64,000 nt of DNA from Georhizobium profundi (lineage in GTDB: Bacteria > Pseudomonadota > Alphaproteobacteria > Rhizobiales > Rhizobiaceae). The notes beneath the pieces were generated by a model. The model did no database searches and was not told the DNA's origin. It saw only the letters and a program-made list of their open reading frames with translations. A program made the position numbers and the translations under genes. Below, piece after piece: positions 1 through 8,122 of the stretch (position 1 is the stretch's first letter; every line of letters begins with the position of its first letter). Location: NCBI RefSeq assembly GCF_003952725.1, contig NZ_CP032509.1, positions 2,070,001 to 2,134,000 on the forward strand, read 5' to 3'.

Positions 1-627
1 TTGGCTGGGCCGGCAATTTTCCTGGCCGGCTCTCTACCCGCCATCGCTCAGGACGTCGGCGAACAACTATTCGCCCCGGGACCGTTGCCAGAAAAGGCGT
101 TTGGTGAGGAAGACGCACCCGTCACCATTATAGAATACGCGTCGTTGACGTGCGGCCATTGCCGCAATTTTCACCTGACGACTTGGCCTGAGTTGAGGAA
201 GAAATACGTCGAGACAGGCAAGGTCCGGTTTATTGTACGAGAATTCCCGCTTGATCCGCGAGCCACAGCAGGGTTCATGCTGGCGCGCTGTGCTGGTGAA
301 GACAAATGGTATCCAACTGTCGATCTTCTTTACCGTTCCGCGGAAAGTTGGACGCAGGTACCGGATGCTGCAACAGGCCTCAAGCAGGTCATGGGTATGG
401 CCGGAATGACCGGCGAGGACGTGGAAGCCTGTCTTGCAGACCAGGAACTGTTGGACAACGTGAACGCGGTGGCCTTGAAAGGCTCGGCGATGGGCGTGAC
501 GTCCACGCCCACTTTTTTCGTCAATGGCGAAATGTACCCGGGGTCGATGTCCATCGAACAATTCAGCGAGATTATAGACCCACTTTTGGAAGAAGGCGCA
601 AATGAAGGGGAAGACAATGCTCAGTAA
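1..627 (+). CDS. DsbA-family thioredoxin-fold disulfide oxidoreductase (5' end probably outside the window)
   Basis: Periplasmic thiol:disulfide interchange protein of the DsbA/Com1 type. A CGHC redox motif lies at residues 51-54, and a cis-proline loop (STPTFFVNG) sits near residue 170, as in DsbA folds. The first 17 residues look like the tail of a signal peptide ending in AIAQ. The frame is open to base 1, so the true start is probably upstream and the TTG at base 1 is only the edge. The stop overlaps the start of the next gene, so the two are probably co-transcribed and both act on exported proteins. Downstream copper-resistance remnants suggest an envelope and metal-stress context, which is inference. 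Confidence 0.88.
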   Translation: MAGPAIFLAGSLPAIAQDVGEQLFAPGPLPEKAFGEEDAPVTIIEYASLTCGHCRNFHLTTWPELRKKYVETGKVRFIVREFPLDPRATAGFMLARCAGEDKWYPTVDLLYRSAESWTQVPDAATGLKQVMGMAGMTGEDVEACLADQELLDNVNAVALKGSAMGVTSTPTFFVNGEMYPGSMSIEQFSEIIDPLLEEGANEGEDNAQ

Positions 628-1477
628 AGCTCCCTTCGTACGACGGGTGATCGCCATCGCCCTGTTTTCTGTCGCCGTCTTTCACTCCGGTCTGGCATTG
701 GCACAAGAAGGCGTGGTGGCAAGGGTCGGCGAGACTGAGATCACAGAAAGCGACCTCGCTGCCGCGGAAGCGCTTTTCGCGAGCCAAACGGCCGATATGT
801 CTGACGAGGCTCGCCGGTCCTTGCTGGTTGATAACCTTATCGACCTCGAACTTATAATCCAGGCTGCTGAAGAAGATGGCCTGCGCGAGGATTCTGTGTT
901 CAAGGAGCGCGCTGAGTTTCTTGCTAAACAGACACTTCGATCGCTGTATCTAGAGCGGCGTCTTGCGGAAACCCTTTCAGACGATGCGGTCCAGCGCGAG
1001 TACGACCGACTGATTGCACAGATGCCAGATGTGGCAGAAATCCGGCCGAGGCATATCTTAGTGGCGGACAAGGATGCAGCGGAAACTGTGATCGCACGGC
1101 TTGACGATGGCGAAAGTTTCGCCGAGGTGGCGCGCGATGTTTCGCTCGATGAGGCGACCAAGCAAGAAGGCGGCGATTTGGGTTTTGTGGCTCAGGATGC
1201 CATTCTCAAGGAAATCGGTGATGCGGCCACCTTGCTTGAGTCCGGAGAATACACCTCTGAGCCCGTTCAGAGCGCCTTTGGCTTCCACATCGTATTCCTG
1301 GAGGAACGTCGGGACCGACCAGCTCCAGATATGGCGGCCGTTGCCCCACAAATTCGGCAAGGCCTCCATGCCGCAGCCATGCAAGCGCTCACGGAAGAAC
1401 TAGCAGCCAAAACATCGGTCGAGAAGCTCGTTCCTGATGTCGACGATGAATCCGCGGATGATGGACATCAACACTAG
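602..1477 (+). CDS. Parvulin-type peptidyl-prolyl cis-trans isomerase, exported
   Basis: SurA/PpiC/PrsA-like foldase that would assist folding of exported proteins. There is an N-terminal signal peptide (hydrophobic run, cleavage near LALAQEG), a SurA-N-like helical region at about 35-130 and a parvulin domain at about 145-240. The parvulin signature includes RPRHILV, a GGDLGF segment and FGFHIV. The C-terminus is acidic and ends in a short His/Gln tail. Two starts are possible: ATG 602, preceded by GAAGG, or ATG 617, preceded by AGGGGAAG. Both overlap the end of the DsbA-like gene, which indicates translational coupling. The family is clear, but the client proteins are unknown. Confidence 0.88.
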   Translation: MKGKTMLSKAPFVRRVIAIALFSVAVFHSGLALAQEGVVARVGETEITESDLAAAEALFASQTADMSDEARRSLLVDNLIDLELIIQAAEEDGLREDSVFKERAEFLAKQTLRSLYLERRLAETLSDDAVQREYDRLIAQMPDVAEIRPRHILVADKDAAETVIARLDDGESFAEVARDVSLDEATKQEGGDLGFVAQDAILKEIGDAATLLESGEYTSEPVQSAFGFHIVFLEERRDRPAPDMAAVAPQIRQGLHAAAMQALTEELAAKTSVEKLVPDVDDESADDGHQH

Positions 1478-1514
1478 AATAGGCCCTGTTAACCCGTTCT
1501 CCAAAAAAATGCTT

Positions 1515-1540
1515 GGCTGTAAAGGCTGGCTGTAAAGGCT
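1515..1540. repeat. Perfect 13-bp tandem duplication upstream of copC
   Basis: The unit GGCTGTAAAGGCT occurs twice back to back (1515-1527 and 1528-1540) in the short gap between the PPIase gene and copC. It looks like a slippage duplication in the copC leader. Confidence 0.9.
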
Positions 1541-1594
1541 GGCGAAATTTTCGGCGGAGGGATCGAAAGGATTATCCTGCTAAGCAGGACGCTG

Positions 1595-1936
1595 TTGGTG
1601 ATTGCCTTGGTTGCAGCTTCGTTGCAAGCGGTTCCGTCGCGTGCCCATACGGAGCTTCTCCAGGCAGTTCCGAAACCTGAAGCCGTCGTCGAGAAGTCCC
1701 CAGAAAAGATAAGCCTGATCTTCAGCGAGGAATTGGACCCCGCCTTTTCGGGCATGTCACTGATCGATGATAACGGCGATACCATCCAAGTAGATGGGCT
1801 CATCATCGCGGGCAAGAAGATGGACACGAGCATTTCCGAAACGCTTGGCGAAGGAATTTACCGGGTCAATTGGCATCTGCTTTCCATTGACTGACACAGG
1901 GTTGAGGGAAGCTTCACGTTTGAAGTCGCACCCTAG
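1595..1936 (+). pseudogene. copC: copC-like copper-binding protein interrupted by an in-frame TGA
   Basis: CopC is a periplasmic copper chaperone with a cupredoxin-like beta fold. The frame encodes a signal peptide ending near SRAH, the mature N-terminal His typical of CopC, then KSPEKISLIFSEEL and YRVNWHLLSID. A TGA follows at 1892-1894 where the family normally continues D-x-H. Past the TGA the same frame goes on as HRVEGSFTFEVAP and stops at TAG 1934-1936, which is the expected CopC C-terminus. The change is therefore a single premature stop near codon 100 and not a frameshift. The start is uncertain: TTG 1595 is weak, and the frame is open upstream, where the hydrophobic signal begins around 1571. 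The shortened product lacks the last beta strand. Confidence 0.75.
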
Positions 1937-1938
1937 AC

Positions 1939-2798
1939 ATGGAGCCAGCGGCGAATCTTGTCTTGGTGCGGTTCTTGTACCTCGGCAGCGTCACGATCGT
2001 GTTCGGAGCCATACTCTTCCAGCTCTATGCATCTTCAGATCAGTCGACGGCGCGTCAGCTCGATATGCCGCGCTCTCGATGCGTCATGCTCGCCTTCGTG
2101 TCGTTGGCCCAGCTGTCATTTGGTTGTTGATCTTCGCCACATCGTTGGGCGGAACAGATAACCTGCCGGGCACGGTCTACGCGCTTCTCTTTTCCAGCCG
2201 GCTTGGACCCTTCTGGCTCGTGCGGCTGAGCCTAGCCACCTTGCTCCTATTTTTCGCAATCACCGGGCGACCGCAATTGGTCGCCAGCGCGGCGCTTATC
2301 ATGCTTCTCGCTGAGGGTGGCAGCGGCCACGGCGCGGGAAATGGGCTCGTCGGGCCATCGTTGCATGCAGTCCATGCCGTCTCTGCGGCTGCATGGATTG
2401 GTGGTCTCGTCGCACTGATGCGTGTGTTGGCTGCAGGCTCAACGGGAAGGATTCCGCGACGGGTCGTAGCAGATCTCTTGGAGCAGTTCTCCCGGATGGG
2501 GATCCTCATCGTGCTTCTTCTCGCCGCGACCGGCGCCGCGATGACATGGCTTATCCTCGGCGACATCCCAAGCTCTCGTAACGATTATAGTCAAATCCTT
2601 CTGCTGAAGATCGCCTTGTTCGCCTTGATAGTCGGGCTGGCGCTGATCAACAGGTTCTTGCTATTGCCTAGGCTGAGTTCTTCCACAGGCGGCCCAGCGT
2701 TGCGGAAACTGTCAGCCGCAATCGTGTTGGAACAGATCGCAGGCGCCGGCGTCTTGTTGGCTGTCGCGGTGCTGGGACCCATGGATCCTAACGTCTAA
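1939..2798 (+). pseudogene. copD: copD-like copper-import membrane protein, frameshifted
   Basis: CopD is an inner-membrane multi-pass protein usually encoded directly after copC. The first about 40 codons from ATG 1939 (MEPAANLVLVRFLYLGSVTI) give the first membrane helix and then run into a stop at 2130. The remaining helices, including the conserved HAVHAVSAAAWIGGLVAL segment, are read in a different frame up to 2798. The shift lies between about 2055 and 2090. The start follows the copC stop by two bases, so the pair was one operon. With copC also interrupted, the locus appears inactive in this isolate unless the lesion is a sequencing error. Confidence 0.72.
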
Positions 2799-2914
2799 CC
2801 CAACGAGGACAAACGCCCCTCTGCCCAAGACTGTTGCATCGTTACAATTGACCCTTCGCCAACTGATCCGTTAACTTCTGATTAAGAGCTGCAGCAAACG
2901 GTGATGAGGACGGT

Positions 2915-3529
2915 ATGGCGACGGGTAAGTGGGGACGGATCGCGGCGACCGTGATTTTGAAAGCCGCGTTCGTCTGCTCGATGAGCGGTATGGCGACTGC
3001 GGGCTCGACGTCGATGGCAACATTCGGGCGCACCTCCCAACCGATCGGCCACTTTAACTTCTGCAAGCGCTATCCGGAGGAGTGCACCGTCAAATCGCCC
3101 TTCACGCCGCCTGAAGCAATGACGGACGATCTCCTCGACCGGCTCTTGAAGGTCAATGCCGCGGTGAATGCCGCGGTGAAGCCGATGGAAGACATCGATA
3201 TCTTTGGCGAAGAGGAAGTTTGGACCTATCCCGAAAGGGTCGGGGACTGCGAGGATTATGTTCTCGAAAAGCGTCGCATCCTAGCTCAGAGCGGCATTCC
3301 TTTGGCCAACCTCTTGATAACCGTCGTACGCCAGTCGAGCGGAGCTGGGCATGCGGTGCTCACCGTTCGCACCCGAATCGGCGACTACGTACTCGATAAC
3401 CTAAGTCCGAATGTCCTGCCTTGGGACCATACCGGCTACCGCTACATCAAACGCCAATCGGCATGGGACACGGGAGAATGGGTCTCGATCCGCGACGGCG
3501 AAGCGCCCATGGTCGGGTCAGTCCACTGA
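2915..3529 (+). CDS. Transglutaminase-like cysteine proteinase (BTLCP, DUF920 family)
   Basis: BTLCP proteins are exported proteins of proteobacteria with a transglutaminase/papain-like fold. A hydrophobic N-terminus (to about residue 32) is followed by FNFCKRYPEEC. The predicted catalytic triad is visible: Cys112 in GDCEDY, His146 in GHAVLT and Asp161 in DYVLDNL. At 204 residues it has the family's usual length. Substrates are generally unknown. The stop lies 3 bp from the convergent CDF exporter gene. A NAAV-NAAV repeat in the middle is normal variation for this family. Confidence 0.88.
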   Translation: MATGKWGRIAATVILKAAFVCSMSGMATAGSTSMATFGRTSQPIGHFNFCKRYPEECTVKSPFTPPEAMTDDLLDRLLKVNAAVNAAVKPMEDIDIFGEEEVWTYPERVGDCEDYVLEKRRILAQSGIPLANLLITVVRQSSGAGHAVLTVRTRIGDYVLDNLSPNVLPWDHTGYRYIKRQSAWDTGEWVSIRDGEAPMVGSVH

Positions 3530-3532
3530 AGG

Positions 3533-4459
3533 TCACGCTTGGTCGCGGGCTTGATGCTCGCCGTGACCGATCGTAGGCGCGTCTGTGCAGGCAGCATCGG
3601 CTGACTCAAACTGCAGGCTTGCATGGGCAACGTCGAAACGTTCCGACAGCTTCATCCTAATTTCATTCCGCACTTCTTCATCGGGGCGGCCAGTGGTCAC
3701 GACATGTGCCTCCAGCGCGTTTGCCGCTTCCGTAACCGCCCAGACATGGACGTGGTGGATGTCTCTCACGCCTTCAACCGATTTCATCGCTGCCAATAGT
3801 TCGTCCAAGTCGAGGTTTTCAGGCGCTCCCATCATCAGCAGCCTTATTGAGCCGCCGATCTCCCTGAAAGACTGCCAAAGGATGTAGGCTGCGATCATCA
3901 GCGTCACGATGGGATCTATGATCCGCCAGTCAAAGAGAATGATCAACGTTCCGGCAATTATGACGCCGATCGATCCGAGCGCGTCCGCGACGTTGTGGAG
4001 GAAGGCAGCTCGAATGTTCATGCTGTTTTTCGACAGCGCGTAGGTGAGGAGCGCGGTAACGGTGTCAACGACGAGGGCGATTCCGGCGACGATGACTACG
4101 ATCCATCCACCGACCGGTTGGGGCTCGATCAGTCGAAGTACACCCTCATAAACTAGGTAGATTCCGATTACGATCAGCGTCGTGTAGTTGATTAGGGCTG
4201 CGACCGCCTCAGCACGCCCGTATCCCCAAGTCATGGTCCGATCCGCTGGTCGTCGGGCGATCCGACGCGCACCGAACGCGATTACCAGTGCCATCGCATC
4301 GCTGAGATTGTGGATCGCATCGGCGATGAGTGACAGACTGCCAGAGACAATGCCGCCGACGATCTGGGCAATGGTCAGGACAAGATTGACGACAATAGCC
4401 CACAGGACCCGCCGATCTCCCGCTTCAACATCCCCATGGTTGTGATGATGTCCTGACAT
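3533..4459 (-). CDS. Cation diffusion facilitator (CDF) metal efflux transporter
   Basis: Proton-driven exporter of divalent cations (Zn, Co, Cd or Ni) of the CzcD/DmeF type. The N-terminus has an HHHNH cluster. Six membrane helices follow, with the HNLSD motif in helix 2 and HNVAD in helix 5 forming the metal site. The cytoplasmic C-terminal domain contains HHVHVW, and the tail ends with further His residues. It is the last gene of a left-reading unit after the P1B ATPase and the methyltransferase-like gene, with an 82-nt gap. Context favours zinc, cadmium or cobalt as substrate. The exact metal cannot be told from sequence. Confidence 0.88.
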   Translation of the reverse strand: MSGHHHNHGDVEAGDRRVLWAIVVNLVLTIAQIVGGIVSGSLSLIADAIHNLSDAMALVIAFGARRIARRPADRTMTWGYGRAEAVAALINYTTLIVIGIYLVYEGVLRLIEPQPVGGWIVVIVAGIALVVDTVTALLTYALSKNSMNIRAAFLHNVADALGSIGVIIAGTLIILFDWRIIDPIVTLMIAAYILWQSFREIGGSIRLLMMGAPENLDLDELLAAMKSVEGVRDIHHVHVWAVTEAANALEAHVVTTGRPDEEVRNEIRMKLSERFDVAHASLQFESADAACTDAPTIGHGEHQARDQA

Positions 4460-4541
4460 CCGTTTGTTCCTTCACTCAGTCCGATTGGTTGCAGAAGGGC
4501 GTTCTTGAGCGTCTCAGGCGCCGGCCAACACGCTGGAGGCG

Positions 4542-5135
4542 TTATAACCAGCGCCGCACCGCGACACGGTACCGATCGTACTCGCCGCCAAACACCACCG
4601 CGAGCAATCGTTCCTCATCGACCACCTGGAGCCGGCAGGCGATGGCGAACGCCGCAGCGGCGGCGATCATCGGCAACGAAGGCACCGCTAATGCAGAGCC
4701 GGCGGCCACAGCGATCATGCCGACGAAAACGGGATTACGGGAATACGCGAAGAGGCCTTGGGTGACGAGACCGTCGGGCGCTTCGCCGGATACACCGACC
4801 CTCCACCGACGCCCCATATCGGACCGGCCGAAGAGCGTCAGCGCCGCTCCCCCCAAAGCCAATGCCAGAGCGAAGTTTCGAACTGCCGGATTGATGTCGA
4901 ACAGGGGAGCGGCGAATACCGTTGCTGAGTTTGCCGAATGAAGCGCGAGGCTGGCCAAAGCCGTCGCGATTGAAACCCTGAAGAGAACCTGGACGAAACG
5001 TTGGCGCAAATCACCTCCAAAACCGTAGGCACTTTGCCCAATTCGGGAGGATGTCTGGCGCGTAGCGACGTACAGCCACACGACGACGCCCAACAGCAAT
5101 AGAAGCGCGGTTATCGCGGCAACCTGGCTGCTCAT
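4542..5135 (-). CDS. Isoprenylcysteine carboxyl methyltransferase-like membrane protein
   Basis: Small integral-membrane protein (197 residues) of the ICMT/PEMT-like methyltransferase family. There are about four hydrophobic segments and a C-terminal signature, LFAYSRNPVFVG followed by EERLL...YDRYRVAVRRWL. Such genes are frequent neighbours of heavy-metal ATPases, but their role is not established. I chose ATG 5135 because it overlaps the TGA of the ATPase gene as ATGA. The longer frame to 5216 starts inside the ATPase gene. Translational coupling to the ATPase is likely. Confidence 0.8.
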   Translation of the reverse strand: MSSQVAAITALLLLLGVVVWLYVATRQTSSRIGQSAYGFGGDLRQRFVQVLFRVSIATALASLALHSANSATVFAAPLFDINPAVRNFALALALGGAALTLFGRSDMGRRWRVGVSGEAPDGLVTQGLFAYSRNPVFVGMIAVAAGSALAVPSLPMIAAAAAFAIACRLQVVDEERLLAVVFGGEYDRYRVAVRRWL

Positions 5136-7255
5136 CGCGGCCTCCAACTGAGTAAACGCATTGCGTTCGCCGTCACCAGCACGGTTGCTCCAGTGTCCGC
5201 CAAAATGGCCGGCCACAGGCCGGTAACGCCGATCACCGTGGTGACTAGGAAGACGGCCTTCAACCCTAAGGCAACGACAATATTCTGGCGGATGTTGTTC
5301 ATTGTCGACTTCGACAAGGCGATCATGTCGGGAATATCCGTTACCCGACCGTGCAACGCTGCGGCGTCACCGGTTTCCAAAGCCACATCGGTACCGCCAC
5401 CCATAGCGATTCCGACGTCGGCGGCAGCGAGCGCGGGAGCATCGTTTATTCCGTCACCAACCTTGGCGACGATCAAGCCTTCACGTTGGAGTTCGCGCAC
5501 CGCCGCCTGCTTGGCTTCCGGCATCATTTCCGACTTCGGCTCGATGCCCAGCCCCGCTGCCACCGCTTCCGCAGTTGCTCGGTTGTCACCTGTCAGCATG
5601 ACCGTACGAATGTTATGTGATCGGAGGATATCAAGCGCTGCGGCGGCGTCAGGCCGCGGCTCGTCTCGAAGAGCTATAAAACCCGTCGCAACGCTATCCA
5701 CGACGAGGATGGATACTGTCTTGCCCTCCCGGTTCAGACTGTCGATCTGTGCCGTCAGATCCGCTGGCAGTTTATATCTGCGTTCGGCCGCCCTCGGCGC
5801 GCCGAAGAAGATGTCGTTGCCGCCGACAACCCCGACGACGCCTTCGCCTGGAACGGCTCTCGCTGAGAACGCCGGCGGGATGGGGGCTTTAATTTCTTTG
5901 GCGTGGCCAAGCAATGCCAATGCGAGGGGATGGCTTGAGCCCTGTTCTAGCGAGGCTGCCATGGAAACCAGACGCTGCGTGCGGCCATCGACAGCGAAGA
6001 CGTCTGTCACCCGTGGCCGTCCTTCCGTCAGCGTGCCAGTCTTGTCGAAGGCGACAGCTGTCACTTTGCCCAGCATTTCAAGAACGGCTCCTCCCTTGAT
6101 CAATAGTCCGCGTCGTGCGCCCGCCGAGAGACCTGCGGCAATCGCCGCTGGAGTGGATATCACCAGCGCGCACGGGCAGCCGATCAGGAGCATCGCCAGG
6201 CCCTTGTAAATCCATTCCTGCCAAGGCTCGCCCATCGTAAGAGGCGGCACAATGGCGACCATCGCAGCCAACGCCACGACACCGGGCGTGTAATAGCGCG
6301 AGAATCTGTCGATGAATCGCTCGGTCGGAGCCTTGCTTTCCTGTGCCTCTTCGACGAGCCGCACGACACGGGCGATGGTGTTGTCCTCCGCGGCGGCCGT
6401 TACCTTGATCCGAAGCACGCCGTTCGCGTTGATCGTCCCGGCGAACACATCGTCGCCGGCAGATTTGACTTTCGCGACGCTCTCGCCTGTGACCGGGGCT
6501 TCGTCGACCTCGCCAGTGCCCTCCACGATCACGCCGTCGGCCGGCACGCGATCGCCGGGACGGACGATGACGATATTCCCGACTTCAAGGCTGGCGGCGT
6601 CGACCGTATGGGGATTGCCATCCGCTTCCAGGAGAGCCGTTTTTGGAACGAGATCGGTCAGGCCCTGGATACTTCGCCGGGCGCGCGAAGCGGCCAACCC
6701 TTCAAGCGCTTCGCCGACGAGAAAGAGGAACACGACCGCTGCAGCTTCCTCGGCCGCTCCGATGACGACCGCGCCTATGGCGGCGATTGTCATCAACATC
6801 TCGATCGAGAACGGCGTGCCGAACCTTGCGGCCGTCAGCGCGCGGTACGCGATGGGCACAAGGCCTACCGCCAAGGCTGCTAAGAAGAAGGCGTATTCCG
6901 CACGTGGAAATACTTGTCCGGCGGCGAAAGCCACCGCTAGCGCGCCGCCGCAGGCAAGGGTGAGGACGGCCTTGCGGTTGGACCACCAACGATCTGAACC
7001 GGCACAAGGCTTGTTTAAGGCTCGATCGCCTTCGTCGGCGATGCCGTAGCCCAGCCCTTTGACTTGGCGTTTGACCTGGGAGGCGGCGAAACCGTCGCCG
7101 TGGCTGACGATGAGCGTGCCGTTTGTGACGGACACGGCCACATCACCGACTCCGTTGACACGCCTAACAGCGGTTTCGATCTTGGCGGCACACGACGCGC
7201 AGTCCATTCCTGTTACCCTATATCGGGTCGAACTTACTTCCATTTGCATTGTCAA
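5132..7255 (-). CDS. Zn/Cd/Pb-translocating P1B-type ATPase (ZntA/CadA-like)
   Basis: ATP-driven exporter of soft divalent metals in the inner membrane. The protein has 707 residues. An N-terminal HMA domain carries GMDCASC (Cys19, Cys22). The transmembrane metal site is CPC at 360-362, and the phosphorylation site DKTGTLT has Asp404. A GDGINDAPAL hinge follows, and the last helix contains ADTGATVLVTANAMRLL, whose Asp is typical of the Zn/Cd/Pb subgroup and absent from the copper subgroup. It is the first gene of a unit with the ICMT-like and CDF genes. A MerR-type promoter (7276-7306) lies just upstream. No regulator gene is adjacent. Confidence 0.93.
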   Translation of the reverse strand: MTMQMEVSSTRYRVTGMDCASCAAKIETAVRRVNGVGDVAVSVTNGTLIVSHGDGFAASQVKRQVKGLGYGIADEGDRALNKPCAGSDRWWSNRKAVLTLACGGALAVAFAAGQVFPRAEYAFFLAALAVGLVPIAYRALTAARFGTPFSIEMLMTIAAIGAVVIGAAEEAAAVVFLFLVGEALEGLAASRARRSIQGLTDLVPKTALLEADGNPHTVDAASLEVGNIVIVRPGDRVPADGVIVEGTGEVDEAPVTGESVAKVKSAGDDVFAGTINANGVLRIKVTAAAEDNTIARVVRLVEEAQESKAPTERFIDRFSRYYTPGVVALAAMVAIVPPLTMGEPWQEWIYKGLAMLLIGCPCALVISTPAAIAAGLSAGARRGLLIKGGAVLEMLGKVTAVAFDKTGTLTEGRPRVTDVFAVDGRTQRLVSMAASLEQGSSHPLALALLGHAKEIKAPIPPAFSARAVPGEGVVGVVGGNDIFFGAPRAAERRYKLPADLTAQIDSLNREGKTVSILVVDSVATGFIALRDEPRPDAAAALDILRSHNIRTVMLTGDNRATAEAVAAGLGIEPKSEMMPEAKQAAVRELQREGLIVAKVGDGINDAPALAAADVGIAMGGGTDVALETGDAAALHGRVTDIPDMIALSKSTMNNIRQNIVVALGLKAVFLVTTVIGVTGLWPAILADTGATVLVTANAMRLLSWRPR

Positions 7256-7275
7256 GCTCCTTGCACATCGTCATT

Positions 7276-7306
7276 CTTGTAGGACCTCTAGTGCCTAGAG
7301 ATGCAA
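7276..7306 (-). promoter_or_regulatory. MerR-family (CadR/PbrR/ZntR-like) promoter-operator of the metal ATPase operon
   Basis: Reading leftwards, a -35 box TTGCAT (7306-7301) and a -10 box TACAAG (7281-7276) are separated by 19 bp, the over-long spacer characteristic of MerR-activated promoters. The spacer holds a perfect dyad, CTCTAG-GCA-CTAGAG (7300-7286), similar to lead/cadmium/zinc-responsive operators. It ends 20 bp upstream of the ATPase start codon. Confidence 0.7.
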
Positions 7307-7310
7307 GGGA

Positions 7311-7602
7311 GAATTGCTGCTTTCACTCCGAAGACGGCGAGCTTCAGGAACCAGTGCGCATCCAGGCTTTCGGCCCGGCGGCGAACGTTGAAAGCTTCGA
7401 TCTAGGCGTTGTCGGTCGGTTCCCTGGTCGGCTGAAGTCGAGCGTCACGCCAATCGCGTAGGCCCACAGGTCAAGGTCGTGAGACGAACTCGGAGCCCTG
7501 TTCGATCCCGCACGATGGCGGATCTCCGCCAGCGGGAATCCCATCTACTCCCCGCTTCAAAATGAACCGATTCTGCGCGTCTGAAAATTTCGATGCCTTC
7601 AT
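7311..7602 (-). pseudogene. Internally deleted IS3-family insertion sequence relic
   Basis: From ATG 7602 the frame begins MKASKFSDAQNRFILKRG, the usual start of an IS3/IS407-group OrfA. After about 20 codons it passes into the end of the OrfB integrase domain (QGSEFVSR, then DLDLWAYAIGVTLDFSRPG), which continues in a shifted frame. Almost all of orfA and the first two thirds of orfB are missing. It occupies the place where a divergent merR-type regulator would be expected next to the ATPase promoter. Confidence 0.7.
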
Positions 7603-7804
7603 CGTCTTCCGCTCCGCCTAGCCAAGGGAGACTACCGCAGATAACTCCAGTTCCGAACGATCCAGTTGTTCAGGGATCAGAAGATCTGAGAGATGGTAAG
7701 CAAAGATGGGGCAATTCTATAGGGGATAGGAGTCGTCGAAACCGGTCTTTCTTCCACATTGAACTTCACGACGGGAAGGAGTGTCGCGTCTTTGAGACAA
7801 GACC

Positions 7805-8011
7805 ATGTCACTCCTCGTTCAGAGCCTGGTACACAGCCAGCGGGACATCTATTTGACCTTTGCCGACACCATCCGGGCATTCGCCTCCGGCGGCGGATGG
7901 CTGGACCTGGCAACGTTTCTGCCGATGGCGATCGTCTTCGGCGCCGTCCATGCGCCGACGCCGGGGCACAGGCTAGAAGCTAGCTCTACTCCTTTGATAG
8001 GAAAAGCCTAA
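7805..8011 (+). pseudogene. N-terminal stub of a NicO/RcnA-type nickel-cobalt exporter
   Basis: About 55 residues (LLVQSLVHSQRDIYLTF, then FLPMAIVFGAVHAPTPGH) match the start of NicO-family nickel/cobalt transporters, including the first membrane helix with the H-x(3)-PGH motif. The frame then runs into unrelated residues and a stop at 8011, so the remaining helices are lost. The stretch 7603-7804 holds no recognisable gene. Confidence 0.6.
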
Positions 8012-8122
8012 TAAGTTCGGAAAATCAATATGTTAGTTCTCTAATGTTTGTGATGCAATTAGTTGTACAGGAGCCACCTAGCATGCTTCACGCTTTCCGA
8101 TGCGGGCCGGATTGGCGCTTCT

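Noticed and set aside
5193..7049. Long plus-strand frames opposite the P1B ATPase
   Set aside because: Ser/Ala/Pro/Arg-rich shadows of the ATPase coding strand.
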